From positions 1 to 59,667 of the forward strand of contig CAZMGM010000012.1 in assembly GCA_964565865.1 (NCBI GenBank): a DNA stretch of 59,667 nt. The letters are read 5' to 3'. Numbering within the stretch: position 1 is the first letter of the stretch; the number at the start of each line of letters is the position of its first letter. Shown in pieces: positions 1-7,884 of this stretch. The position numbers and the translations under genes are program-made. Under the pieces are notes generated by a model. It made no database searches, had not been told where the DNA came from, and was given only the letters and a program-made list of their open reading frames with translations. This stretch comes from CBDAPI01 sp964565865 (GTDB lineage: Bacteria > Acidobacteriota > UBA6911 > RPQK01 > CBDAPI01).

Positions 1-60
1 GGGTCATAGGGGAAGACAAGAAACACACCCAATGGGCGCAAACCCCTAGCACCCTTCTAG
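1..60 (+). repeat. Dispersed ~110-bp intergenic repeat, copy 1 (cut by window start)
   Basis: This stretch aligns with the second half of repeat copy 2 (5931-6040) and of copy 3 (42742-42851, opposite strand). The shared core is the GACGACGAGAAACACA block followed by an AAACCCCTGGCACCC-like block. Here the first block has diverged (GAAGACAAGAAACACA). The first half of the unit lies outside the window. The role is unknown; all three copies are intergenic. Confidence 0.6.
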
Positions 61-63
61 TTA

Positions 64-78
64 CGGGAGAACCTCCCG
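64..78 (+). promoter_or_regulatory. Short hairpin upstream of the Asp-box gene
   Basis: CGGGAG (64-69) and CTCCCG (73-78) are perfectly complementary around a 3-nt loop. The hairpin lies 19 nt before the ATG at 98. No T-run follows directly, so it is more likely a leader hairpin or the end of the upstream repeat than a terminator. Function is inferred only. Confidence 0.3.
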
Positions 79-97
79 GTCACTGCCCTTTTCTGTT

Positions 98-2020
98 ATG
101 AATCGTTCAGCTCTCCAATGCCTCATCTACTTCTTGACAGCCTGCGCTGTCCTCTCGGCTGAGCGGTTCGAAGTGCGCGGGCCCTACGGGGGAGATGTCC
201 GCTCTCTGGCAGCTCACCCGGAATCTCCCCAACGCTTTTTTCTGGGTACAGCAGACGGTCAGATTTACGTGTCCAGAAACGCAGGCGATTCCTGGAACCG
301 TCTTCGCCCAGGACTCAATCGGCGCAATCTCGTGGTTGACAACCTGGTCTTCCACCCTTCCGACCCGGACATTCTCTACGCCGCAGGCTGGGAATTGAGC
401 CGTTCTCAGGGCTGGTTATATGTGACACGTGACGGAGGAAGTTCTTGGGAAACAGTCAACCTAGGACGATTCTCAAGCAGGGTCAGAGCCATCGCAATCG
501 CCCCCTCCGAAGCCCAAGTCATGGCCGTCGGCATCTCAGAGGGCGTGATTCTGAGCACCGACGAAGGCCGCTCCTGGCAACGCATCACTCGCGGCTACAA
601 AAGCCTGCATAATGTCGAATCTCTGGCCTTCGATCCCCTGGACTCCAACGTCCTCTATGTCGGGACCTGGCGTTTGGGCTGGAAAACGATGGATCGAGGC
701 CGAAATTGGATCTCCATCCACAAGGGAATGTACTTCGACAGCGACATGTTTGCGCTCCTGGTCAACCCGCTGGACCCAAATGTTCTCTACGCAAGTGCCT
801 GCACAGGCGTCTATCGGTCTTTGAACGCCGGAGCGAACTGGTCGAAGCTCCGTAACGGCCTCCCGAAAGAAGCCAGGCGTACTAGGACTCTTCACTTCGA
901 CCCGACTGATCCCCGGGTGATCCTCGCCGGCACGACCGCAGGCCTTTTCAGATCGGGCGACGGTGGCAATTCCTGGACACAGCTGGTCCGGAATGAAGTA
1001 ATCAACGCCGTGGCCGTTCACCCCGCTGATTCCAATCTGATCCTGGTGGCTGCGGACGATGTGGGAGTCCTTCGCAGTCGGGATGGAGGCCTTAGTTTTG
1101 CACCGTCCAACCATGGTTTTGTGCACCGACAGATCCAGGCTCTGGCGGTGCATCCGGGAGATCCTGAAACTCTTTTTGCCGCGGTCGCTTCAGATCGCCG
1201 TCACGGAGGCTTCTTTCGCACCAGCGACTCGGGAGCGATCTGGGAGCGTGCCAATGAGGGTCTTGACCGCGAGGCTCCGGTGCGAGGAGTGCGCAAGATC
1301 CTGCCCTTTTCCCTGAACCAGTCCGCCCTGCTGGTTTCGCAGGACCGCATTCGCAGGCTCAACGGAGCAGGAAAGTGGGAAACGGTTGTGGAACACCAAA
1401 ACCTGTCGGTCCATGACGCCTGCCTTGCCGGGTCGAATGAGGACATGGTGGCGCTGGCAACCGCCAGGGGCCTGCGTCTGCTCGACCTCAAGACCGGAAG
1501 GCTGACTTCCGTTACGATACCCGTCTACGATGGACCTGTTTGGACCGTGACTTCCACATCGGAGCCGTCCCTATTCGCCGGGGGGGATACAGGGGTCTTC
1601 CGGAGCGACGACCTGGGGAAAACCTGGACGATCAAAGTCCGAGGCCTTCCTCCTGCCAGAGTGAGCCGCCTCGTAAGCGGTGCCAATATCCTGTTGGCGT
1701 TGACGGAGAAGGGGCTTTTTCTGAGTGGGGACAACGCCGAAGTTTGGGAACCCAGAGGCTTGCCAAAAGCCGAGGTTCTCAATGTCGCCGTCAGCCCCCT
1801 TGATACACGCTGGTTGTTGGCGACGGATGTCACCGGAATCTTCCTTTTTGAAAGCTTCGACGGCGGCGAAAACTGGAATACCCACGAGCCTTATCGCTCC
1901 AGCAGAATCCACCACCTGGCTTTTACTCGCGATGGAAGACTCTGGGCAGGAAGTCTGACCGAGGGCGTTTACCTCTTCCATCCGGGAACGGATCCGTCCT
2001 CAAACTTTGCTCAACCCTGA
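98..2020 (+). CDS. Secreted Asp-box (BNR/sortilin-like) beta-propeller protein
   Basis: A 640-residue protein with an N-terminal signal peptide (hydrophobic run at about residues 5-20). It then carries about eleven Asp-box motifs of the form S-x-D-x-G-x-x-W, such as SRNAGDSW, TRDGGSSW, STDEGRSW, RSGDGGNSW and RSDDLGKTW. These motifs sit on turns of beta-propellers in sialidases, VPS10/sortilin and many secreted bacterial proteins. No catalytic residues of a glycosidase are evident, so a binding or scaffold role outside the cytoplasm is the safest reading. The ATG at 98 gives a complete signal peptide. It stands alone: a repeat copy lies upstream and a gene relic downstream. The fold is secure; the substrate is unknown. 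Confidence 0.85.
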   Translation: MNRSALQCLIYFLTACAVLSAERFEVRGPYGGDVRSLAAHPESPQRFFLGTADGQIYVSRNAGDSWNRLRPGLNRRNLVVDNLVFHPSDPDILYAAGWELSRSQGWLYVTRDGGSSWETVNLGRFSSRVRAIAIAPSEAQVMAVGISEGVILSTDEGRSWQRITRGYKSLHNVESLAFDPLDSNVLYVGTWRLGWKTMDRGRNWISIHKGMYFDSDMFALLVNPLDPNVLYASACTGVYRSLNAGANWSKLRNGLPKEARRTRTLHFDPTDPRVILAGTTAGLFRSGDGGNSWTQLVRNEVINAVAVHPADSNLILVAADDVGVLRSRDGGLSFAPSNHGFVHRQIQALAVHPGDPETLFAAVASDRRHGGFFRTSDSGAIWERANEGLDREAPVRGVRKILPFSLNQSALLVSQDRIRRLNGAGKWETVVEHQNLSVHDACLAGSNEDMVALATARGLRLLDLKTGRLTSVTIPVYDGPVWTVTSTSEPSLFAGGDTGVFRSDDLGKTWTIKVRGLPPARVSRLVSGANILLALTEKGLFLSGDNAEVWEPRGLPKAEVLNVAVSPLDTRWLLATDVTGIFLFESFDGGENWNTHEPYRSSRIHHLAFTRDGRLWAGSLTEGVYLFHPGTDPSSNFAQP

Positions 2021-2038
2021 ACCGTTCCTCCTCAGCGG

Positions 2039-2240
2039 TTACCTGCTGATTGGACCGTTAGTGAGCCGTGGATCTTGGAACAAAAGGCCTCGGAAACTCC
2101 CTGATCCAGCCATCCAGACACTGAAACCACCTGATCCATGGTCGCGGCCGTCGGCCATCCCTGCTCTAGACTGGGAAAGCGGGAGTCTGCCGAACTCCCC
2201 TCCCCAAATGACCAGTGTCGTGTCCAGCAAGAAAAAATTA
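2039..2240 (-). pseudogene. Relic of a DUF1501 (sulfatase-like) protein, C-terminal part
   Basis: The minus strand encodes LLDTTLVIWGGEFGR, then PLSQ, then GRDHGSGGFSVWMAG. This is the signature C-terminal region of DUF1501 proteins, which typically read DTLVIWGGEFGRTP...GRDHHPNGFTMWLAGG. Intact members are about 400-480 aa; only about 65 residues remain, with no start region and no normal end. It is antisense to any plus-strand reading of this stretch. The call rests on recognition of the motif order and is fairly firm. Confidence 0.7.
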
Positions 2241-2441
2241 GGGGGTTCTAATGCCCAAGGTTGCCGCTTGGGAGAGAATCGCGCAAAGTCGCGTCAAACC
2301 CAGAGATGCTCAGTCTTCAATTTTGTAATCAACATCGATCGAATGCTCCTTATACCCGGCTCAAAGCAACCCTCCTTCCAGCTTGACCCACCAGACATCA
2401 AAGATGATGATCTGCCTTTTTAATTAGCTGCACGAGGGGGC

Positions 2442-3407
2442 ATGTACCGGGCTTGTTGTGCCCCCCTCAAAAGGAGGTTTGTCTTTACATTTCGACAAAA
2501 AGGAAACGTTCCGCCATCTGTTACGCCCAACGAGACATCTGGGTATTTGATTAGATTTAAGCCTAAATGTCTCTCCTACTTCATATACTTTAAATTCGTG
2601 GACAGAATCGTCTTAGAGCATATTTCGAAGGTCGTTCGCCTAGTGATCGATGACTACCGCCAGGTTGTGCGAGACCCAGCTAGTGCTTTTAGGGGGCGGC
2701 TACTTTGGGATTGGCGATCGCCTAACTGCCAAAACTATGACTGGGAACAGCCCGACGGATCCCTGCGCACGAAACAAACAGCTGGAGTGTCGTGGTTTTT
2801 AGCGGGGTTTGTCCGGCGGGATACTGAAACGCCTTCTCTCGGCTATGAATTGAGGATCAACCGACCAGAACAGAGTAGACCTATCTTCGGCCGACAGGTC
2901 TACTCTGTTCATTTCACTCCGGATTGGGTCGCTAAAGTGGAGCACTTTAACGCGATTTACCAGAGGGAGCTCGTCACCCCTCTTAAAGCGGACATGAGCC
3001 GTCTTGAAGAAAGTGGCTTTTCAAAACGAAAAGCCCACGCTTTTAGACAGAGCATCCATAAGCATGCTCGCACGCGCCGCCTTTTCAAGGAGCTAGGAGT
3101 CGGGCACATCGTGATTCCGACTCCCAGTTGGGGACTTGCCAAAAAGGGGGCACTTAGGAATAGCAGAGTTCGCTTGGAGGCTGAGCTCACTCTGATGCTT
3201 TTGAAGTGGAAGATGAAGGTAGATCAGAAAGCCTATGATCGCTTAGATCATTTTGTCGCCAGTAAGTCGGGAGGCAGAGTAGACTCCTCTGAGGTGCTCG
3301 CCCGCTTGCTCAAATCCTCGTACTCCCTGCCCCAAACCACACACGCCTTCATCAGCTATATCCACCAAACCGCGAGAAGTATCGCCTCTGAAGAAGTCCA
3401 CGGTTAG
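2442..3407 (+). CDS. Unknown protein ending at an amber codon in frame with an HTH domain
   Basis: A 321-residue ORF I do not recognise. The protein is basic, with no signal peptide or clear membrane segment, and has a helical, charged C-terminal half (about residues 170-300). The ATG at 2442 has a GAGGGGG tract only 1 nt upstream, so the true start is uncertain; a GTG at 2598 is another option. It ends in TAG at 3405-3407, and the same frame continues directly into an excisionase-like HTH domain. A 15-bp perfect inverted repeat lies inside it (2868-2910). The neighbours (HTH protein, integrase relic) suggest mobile-element origin, but no function can be assigned. Confidence 0.55.
   Translation: MYRACCAPLKRRFVFTFRQKGNVPPSVTPNETSGYLIRFKPKCLSYFIYFKFVDRIVLEHISKVVRLVIDDYRQVVRDPASAFRGRLLWDWRSPNCQNYDWEQPDGSLRTKQTAGVSWFLAGFVRRDTETPSLGYELRINRPEQSRPIFGRQVYSVHFTPDWVAKVEHFNAIYQRELVTPLKADMSRLEESGFSKRKAHAFRQSIHKHARTRRLFKELGVGHIVIPTPSWGLAKKGALRNSRVRLEAELTLMLLKWKMKVDQKAYDRLDHFVASKSGGRVDSSEVLARLLKSSYSLPQTTHAFISYIHQTARSIASEEVHG
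2868..2910 (+). repeat. Perfect 15-bp inverted repeat inside a coding region
   Basis: GAACAGAGTAGACCT (2868-2882) and AGGTCTACTCTGTTC (2896-2910) are exact reverse complements separated by 13 nt. The loop contains an 8-bp palindrome, TCGGCCGA. In the mRNA this would be a very stable hairpin about 430 nt into the 321-codon ORF. It could be a protein-binding site, an att-like site or an RNA structure. Confidence 0.85.
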
Positions 3408-3776
3408 ATCGATGGTCTGGAGTTCCTGACTGTACCTCAGACTGCACAGTTACTGAAGGATTGGGGGGACCGAAAGGGTGTCTCACGAGGCTTTAGACAG
3501 CAGACACTTTACACCGCGATCGAGCGAGGACAAATTGCAGCGAAAAAGACCGGTCGAGCAGGCGCGTGGCAGATCTCACGTCAGGATGCTCTCCAGTGGG
3601 GAGAGAAATGCCTTGAGAAGACAAAGCTCAAACTTACCGTGGACAAGATTGCCCAAATCCGGAACATCAAGAAAAACTCAGCCTATCGCAATGTTCGGAG
3701 GCAGATGAAACGGGGCGAATCACTCGACCAAATACTGTCCTCAGTGCGCCAAAAGAAATTGGGAGCTCAGGGGTGA
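3408..3776 (+). CDS. Excisionase-type helix-turn-helix protein without a standard start codon
   Basis: The frame encodes FLTVPQTAQLLK, then RQQTLYTAIERGQIAAKK, then AWQISRQDALQW. This matches the HTH_17/excisionase DNA-binding fold (winged helix, usually about 50-60 aa), followed by a basic tail. No ATG, GTG or TTG occurs in frame before the domain, and the preceding in-frame codon is the TAG of the upstream ORF. Translation could come from amber readthrough (giving a 443-aa fusion), from CTG (3417 or 3426) or ATC (3408), or the gene may be broken. Its TGA (3774-3776) directly abuts the convergent secreted-protein gene. The domain is recognised with good confidence; expression is uncertain. 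Confidence 0.6.
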   Translation: MDGLEFLTVPQTAQLLKDWGDRKGVSRGFRQQTLYTAIERGQIAAKKTGRAGAWQISRQDALQWGEKCLEKTKLKLTVDKIAQIRNIKKNSAYRNVRRQMKRGESLDQILSSVRQKKLGAQG

Positions 3777-4451
3777 TCAGCGACGGTTAAAGTCGTCAAT
3801 GGTCGCCATCTGCTGTACTAGCAGTAGCCCCATTTTCTTGGGGAATGTTCCCCGTCTCCTCTTGTTCCCCTCCTTACCGCCGTAGCGGATTTCAATCTCA
3901 ACTTCTTTGGCGCTCGAAAAAAACTCTGCGTCGTAGGGGAAGATGACCACAAGGGCAGATCCTTGCCAGGTTTGAGACCATTCGTAATAACCCAAAAACG
4001 GCTCCCCACGGGATACCTCAACTTCACGCAGAAAGTGGTCACGGTTCTTTTTGTCTTGGAGAAAGACATGACGGGCTGCACGCGAATCACCCCTTAACGG
4101 GCCGGTACGATTACTCTTGTTTTTGATTTGGATGAGAACCGGAATATAACCCGACCGGTGTGCCGCAAGTCGCCTCTGGTACTCGGCCTCAGCGTCCTCC
4201 TCAGTCAGCCTTTCCAAATTCTTGACTGTGCATACAAACCTCTTCATCACTTGTGGTGAAACCAGATCGAATGTGATCGAAACTGGGTTCCTCCATACAT
4301 GGAAAAAGGCTCGATAAGCTCGGTGGTCCTTCCTTTCCGCCTGCTTGCAGGCCTTCTTGTCCCAGTCCTCGGCCGCCAAGGGACTGGCGAACATCAGACC
4401 GGTCGTTGCGAGACCAATTAACAGAGCCCTATGCAGCATGCTCCCCATCAT
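3777..4451 (-). CDS. Hypothetical exported protein
   Basis: A 224-residue protein with an N-terminal signal peptide (LHRALLIGLATTGLMFA, then a likely cleavage after ASPLAAE). The mature part is basic and mixed alpha/beta; I do not recognise a family. I chose the ATG at 4451 because a GGAG lies 5 nt upstream and because this ATG overlaps the TGA of the integrase relic (ATGA), implying former translational coupling. The ATG at 4439 would start closer to the signal peptide. Its 3' end abuts the convergent HTH gene with no gap. It was probably cargo of the element that carried the integrase. Confidence 0.6.
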   Translation of the reverse strand: MMGSMLHRALLIGLATTGLMFASPLAAEDWDKKACKQAERKDHRAYRAFFHVWRNPVSITFDLVSPQVMKRFVCTVKNLERLTEEDAEAEYQRRLAAHRSGYIPVLIQIKNKSNRTGPLRGDSRAARHVFLQDKKNRDHFLREVEVSRGEPFLGYYEWSQTWQGSALVVIFPYDAEFFSSAKEVEIEIRYGGKEGNKRRRGTFPKKMGLLLVQQMATIDDFNRR

Positions 4452-4745
4452 CGGATCTCCACAACTTTGGCTGGCGCATCTGTGGCGATCTGTTCGAGCT
4501 TCAATGCCCATCTTTCCAGGGCCTGGAACATCTCCGTCAGCTTCTGCCAGAGATTATAGATGGACGTGATCTGTCGATCGGCGCACTTGTGGACCAAAGC
4601 CTTGGCTATCATCACATCATCAATGCCTGGCTTGGAGAGCTCAGTGGCAGTTGTGCGCCGGAGGTCGTGTGGGGTGAAGGGGTCGAGTCTCGGCTCACAG
4701 GCAATCTTCCTTCTGAAAAGTTGGTACCAATTTGGTGCCAACTTT
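4448..4745 (-). pseudogene. Tyrosine recombinase relic A (C-terminal catalytic part)
   Basis: About 97 codons encode FTPHDLRRT (the H-x-x-R box of tyrosine recombinases), then a KALVHK segment, then ITSIYN with a candidate nucleophilic tyrosine. The order fits the C-terminal third of a P4/phage-type integrase. The N-terminal arm domain and the first catalytic arginine are missing: the upstream leader runs straight into the catalytic part. The last codons (APAKVVEIR, stop) match the last codons of the mosaic ORF at 16837-17193. This is therefore an internally deleted copy, not a truncated end. Confidence 0.75.
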
Positions 4746-4871
4746 TCGTGAACGCTATTGAAACACAGTGTGATTCCATCAAAAACACTACCTACGTAAG
4801 TAGTTATTAATAAAGTGGTTATAGTGTGTACTGTGAAACAGTGTGAACGCTTGTGAAATAGGGGGGAACTG
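4692..4871 (-). repeat. Integrase leader repeat A (inverted partner at 16674-16850)
   Basis: Read on the minus strand, this stretch aligns with the plus strand at 16674-16850 over about 170 nt. Shared blocks include CCCCTATTTCAC, AACCACTTTATTA, AACTACTTACG, AGGTAGTGT and TTTTCAGAAGGA, with small indels. In both places it lies directly upstream of integrase sequence. The two copies therefore face each other as a long-range inverted repeat about 12 kb apart. It may contain the integrase promoter or an attachment site. Confidence 0.75.
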
Positions 4872-4918
4872 ATGGCTTGGCAGGCTGACTGCTGACAGTC
4901 TGACAGCCAACTCCCCAG

Positions 4919-5887
4919 TCAAAAATGTCTGTCTGTGGGAACGACTCGAGTCTTGGAAAAATAGTCGTGCCAGCAAAGCCACCGCCGATCAAAAAGGGCC
5001 CACAGAAGTCCCACCAAACTGACTGTCACGCACAGCAACAAGAAGACTCGAAGGATAATGTCCGACAAGCGCGGGCTTTTTCCGTCGTGGGTGGCCAGTC
5101 TGATCTCCGTTGCCACCATGCCCAGAGTCTGACCGGACAAGTAAAGCAGGAAGGTGGAACTGAAAAAGAAAAAGACACCAGCTATCAAGACAACATCTCT
5201 TACAAAGACCTCGGAGAGCACACTAGCTCCCGTATAGAGCGCAATCAGAAAACCGGCTGCACTGCCGGCGACCACGGCGGCTACCCCGTCAATCAGCCCC
5301 CCGAGCAGGCGGGAGAATAGAATCTCAGGAAAGCCGGTCTTGTCCCGGGCTCTCTCTGGTTCCTGGGTTCGAGGTCGAGATATGGGCTGGCCGATCAAGT
5401 GGGACCTTTCGAGTTTCAGTCTTCCCTGTCGCTCGTCCAGAAGGGGCTTGCCTCCGGTCTTGATAAGGGGGCGAATCACGGGCTTTTCAAGCGGAGTAGA
5501 CCGAGTATCAGATTTGTAGCTGACTCTCTCCTCGGAAGCCGGTTGCTGAACCTTCATCCTATACTGAAAGGTCTTTGATCTGGGAGCGGAACCCGGCACC
5601 ACCACCTCTCCTTCCGATCGCTCTAGCTTCGAAGCGGCTCCAGCTCCTGACCTTGAGTCCCGGCGCTTCGACACCTCTCGCGTAGATGCCGGGGGAGCGG
5701 CTTTTCTTTTGTGGATATCCAGTTTCCTCAAGACTTCCTGTTTCCACCCGGCAAGTTGTCCTCTTGTCTCCGGCTGGGTAGACAACTCGTAGGGGATTGG
5801 CTGACCGCGAACTGGGACGGCATCAGCCTGACCGCACTTCGGGCATCGACCGTTGTCCAGGGGTTGTGAACACAGCTTGCAGACCAC
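4919..5887 (-). CDS. RDD-family membrane protein with N-terminal zinc ribbon
   Basis: A 322-residue protein in three parts. Residues 3-17 form a zinc ribbon (C-x-L-C then C-P-K-C). A long charged, proline-rich linker spans about residues 20-190. The C-terminal part is an RDD domain (about 190-320): LLGGLIDGVAAV starts the first membrane helix, followed by two further hydrophobic segments, a GQTLGM motif and a final RRWLCWHD. RDD proteins are inner-membrane proteins of mostly unknown role, some linked to ion transport. The start ATG immediately precedes the zinc-ribbon cysteines. It appears to be a single-gene transcript; repeat copy 2 lies upstream. Confidence 0.8.
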   Translation of the reverse strand: MVCKLCSQPLDNGRCPKCGQADAVPVRGQPIPYELSTQPETRGQLAGWKQEVLRKLDIHKRKAAPPASTREVSKRRDSRSGAGAASKLERSEGEVVVPGSAPRSKTFQYRMKVQQPASEERVSYKSDTRSTPLEKPVIRPLIKTGGKPLLDERQGRLKLERSHLIGQPISRPRTQEPERARDKTGFPEILFSRLLGGLIDGVAAVVAGSAAGFLIALYTGASVLSEVFVRDVVLIAGVFFFFSSTFLLYLSGQTLGMVATEIRLATHDGKSPRLSDIILRVFLLLCVTVSLVGLLWALFDRRWLCWHDYFSKTRVVPTDRHF

Positions 5888-5930
5888 AGGTTCATACTAG
5901 CAGCCTCTGGTGAAAGTCTAGTGTGTCGTG

Positions 5931-6040
5931 CACCAGGGAACTGCGTTCGCGGGCAAGGCACGAGGAGGAAACCGATGCTGGGTCATCGGAGACGACGAGA
6001 AACACAGCCAGGGAACAGAAACCCCTGGCACCCCCTTCAC
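5931..6040 (+). repeat. Dispersed ~110-bp intergenic repeat, copy 2
   Basis: This is the most complete copy. It contains GGAACTGCGTTCGCGGGCAA, then GAGGAAACCGATGCTGGG, then GGAGACGACGAGAAACACA, then AAACCCCTGGCACCC. Copy 3 on the opposite strand at 42742-42851 matches along the full length at roughly four of five positions, and copy 1 matches the second half. It fills the gap between two minus-strand genes. Confidence 0.75.
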
Positions 6041-6047
6041 GGGTCGC

Positions 6048-6377
6048 CTACAGCTCATTAAGAATCTGGTCTATCTGGCATATGGTAAGCGATTGAACCT
6101 TTTCAAGTCGCTGCGAGAGGCGCAGCAGGTGCTTGACGTATTCCTCCTCTTCTTGGTCGCTCGCGAGGCCTTCCCTGGCCAGATCAAACGAGCTTTCGAT
6201 CCGGTCCACCGGGAACTCTAGCGAAGCCTTCTGAACGACGGAGCGGACGACGATTCGGTGGACTAGGTCAACCTTGTAGGAATCGAGCGCCCGGATCGCA
6301 AAAAGACAACCGCCTCCCAGAACTACCAAGAGGAGTAGCCCCCGATTCCAGAATGAAAGTCTCCTGCTGGCTCTCAC
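6048..6377 (-). CDS. Small single-pass membrane protein, unknown
   Basis: A 109-residue protein with a basic start, one hydrophobic helix (about residues 13-30, LLLLVVLGGGCLFAI) and an acidic, helical C-terminal part rich in E and L (about 60-109). Topology would place the C-terminal domain outside the cytoplasm. Its ATG overlaps the stop of the upstream 153-aa gene by 4 nt (ATGA), so the two are probably translated together. No family is recognised. Confidence 0.6.
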   Translation of the reverse strand: MRASRRLSFWNRGLLLLVVLGGGCLFAIRALDSYKVDLVHRIVVRSVVQKASLEFPVDRIESSFDLAREGLASDQEEEEYVKHLLRLSQRLEKVQSLTICQIDQILNEL

Positions 6378-6835
6378 AACAAACGCAGCAGCTCAAAAAA
6401 ATCCGAGTATTCCATTTTCAATCCTCTGGCACGGGCCTGCGCGATCAAGTATCGCAGGGCGAAGGAGCGAATCCAGGAAGGCAGCACTTTCCACTTCTTA
6501 CATCGACCGTGTGCGTACGGATGCTTAAAATAGAAAACTAGTACCTCTCGGAGGGCGTCGTCACCCAGTCCCGCCATTTGACGAAGCCGCAGGTCCCTGA
6601 TTTGGACCTGCTCCTCGCCCATCAGGACCGAACGGTGGTTCAAACGGCCGATAATCTGCTCGTGGTTTTCGCGTAAGGCTTCGGCTTTCAGCGCCAGCTG
6701 CCGAAGCGCCTCAGGATGAGTAGTCTGGTTTTCCTTAATGTTGTCCGTCAGCGTCCGACATAACGAATAGTCGGGAACAATCCCGAAGAACTCACGAATC
6801 AATGCCTCTCCTTCTGGAGTACTGCCCAGACGCAT
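6374..6835 (-). CDS. Hypothetical helical protein, coupled to the next gene
   Basis: A 153-residue, mostly helical, charged protein without signal peptide or membrane helix. Features seen are a long heptad-like stretch (about residues 45-75) and an R/K-rich block near 110-120. I recognise no domain. It overlaps the following membrane protein gene by 4 nt, suggesting a cytoplasmic/membrane pair. It is transcribed divergently from queC across a 337-bp spacer that contains a 22-bp palindrome. Confidence 0.6.
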   Translation of the reverse strand: MRLGSTPEGEALIREFFGIVPDYSLCRTLTDNIKENQTTHPEALRQLALKAEALRENHEQIIGRLNHRSVLMGEEQVQIRDLRLRQMAGLGDDALREVLVFYFKHPYAHGRCKKWKVLPSWIRSFALRYLIAQARARGLKMEYSDFFELLRLL

Positions 6836-7172
6836 TTTTAGAATTCTAATACTTCCTGGCAGACATAGGGTAAAGTTTGTAAGACAGACACTGCATGCAG
6901 TGTCTGCTTCGCTCTCCAGTTCACGTCGAGCGGGCTCCTTGCCTTTGCCCTGACTTCACCTTCCTGGTCCGTCAGGGGTGTTGGCCAACCCGGTCAGCAT
7001 TGCACGATTTCAAACCGTTCCCTGGTAGGCTCTTCGACAGATACCTTGACCTGTGCGGATCGGTTGGGCGAAGCGAATGTTTCATTCGAAAAAACGCGAG
7101 AGGACAGTAGCAAGGAAAAGGGAAAGGGAAGAAGCGCTAAACACACACGGCTCGGAGTGCTAAGATGCAAGT
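6836..7172. other. Divergent intergenic region before queC
   Basis: This 337-bp spacer separates the divergent starts of the 153-aa gene (minus) and queC (plus). It holds the 22-bp perfect palindrome at 6885-6906 and a purine-rich stretch (about 7100-7135) before the queC start. I saw no preQ1 riboswitch and no gene relic here. Confidence 0.5.
6885..6906. promoter_or_regulatory. 22-bp perfect palindrome, candidate operator
   Basis: CAGACACTGCA (6885-6895) is followed directly by its reverse complement TGCAGTGTCTG (6896-6906), with no spacer. It lies 50 nt upstream of a minus-strand start and 267 nt upstream of queC, between divergent genes. No T-run follows on either strand, so a dimeric regulator site is more likely than a terminator. 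The cognate regulator is not identifiable. Confidence 0.5.
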
Positions 7173-7841
7173 GTGTCCAACTCGGCGGTTTGTCTGGTGA
7201 GCGGGGGCTTGGACAGCTGCGTTGCGGCGGCCATCGCATCGAGACAAGCACACCAGCTCGCGTTCCTTCATGCACGCTACGGCCAGCGCACTGCTGCCCG
7301 AGAACTGAAGGCATTCCACGACATCGCGGATTTTTACGAGGTCTCCCGAAGGCTGGTCGTTGACCTAGCATATTTAAAGGAAATCGGTGGTTCTGCCCTG
7401 ACTGACAAAAGCATCTCCCTGCCCCCGGGTGACCTCGACCGAAAGGGAATCCCGGCTTCCTATGTGCCCTTCCGCAACGCCAACCTTCTCAGTATTGCCA
7501 CGAGTTGGGCAGAAGTACTGCGATCGGACCGCATTTACGTCGGTGCGGTCGAGGAAGACAGCACGGGCTATCCCGACTGCCGGGGTGAGTTCTTCTCTAG
7601 CTTCGAAAGGGTCATCGATGTGGGGACTAGACCTGGAACTCAAGTCGCCATCCTCACACCCTTGATCCAGATGAGCAAGATGCAAATCGTGCGCCGCGGG
7701 GTTGACCTCAGCGCGCCGCTAGATCTGACCTGGTCTTGCTACCAGACCAGCGAGAGTGCCTGCGGTGAATGTGACAGCTGCCTTCTTCGACTCCGAGGAT
7801 TTGAGCAGGCTGGGATCCTCGATCCGATTCCCTACCTATAG
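7173..7841 (+). CDS. queC: 7-cyano-7-deazaguanine synthase QueC
   Basis: A 222-residue ATP-dependent enzyme that converts 7-carboxy-7-deazaguanine and ammonia to preQ0 in queuosine biosynthesis. The PP-loop SGGLDS is at residues 10-15. The zinc site is the four cysteines C189, C197, C200 and C203 (C-x7-C-G-E-C-x2-C) near the C-terminus. Length is normal for the family. The start is a GTG at 7173; a nearby ATG at 7165 is out of frame. No other queuosine gene lies next to it in this window. Confidence 0.93.
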   Translation: MSNSAVCLVSGGLDSCVAAAIASRQAHQLAFLHARYGQRTAARELKAFHDIADFYEVSRRLVVDLAYLKEIGGSALTDKSISLPPGDLDRKGIPASYVPFRNANLLSIATSWAEVLRSDRIYVGAVEEDSTGYPDCRGEFFSSFERVIDVGTRPGTQVAILTPLIQMSKMQIVRRGVDLSAPLDLTWSCYQTSESACGECDSCLLRLRGFEQAGILDPIPYL

Positions 7842-7884
7842 GGAAATCGCGGCCCGCAGTTTACGCTACACTCAGTCACTCACT

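Noticed and set aside
7756..7884. Upstream extension of the SLC13 gene overlapping queC
   Set aside because: The extension is not family-like and overlaps the end of queC; the ATG at 7885 or 7900 fits the usual N-terminus better.
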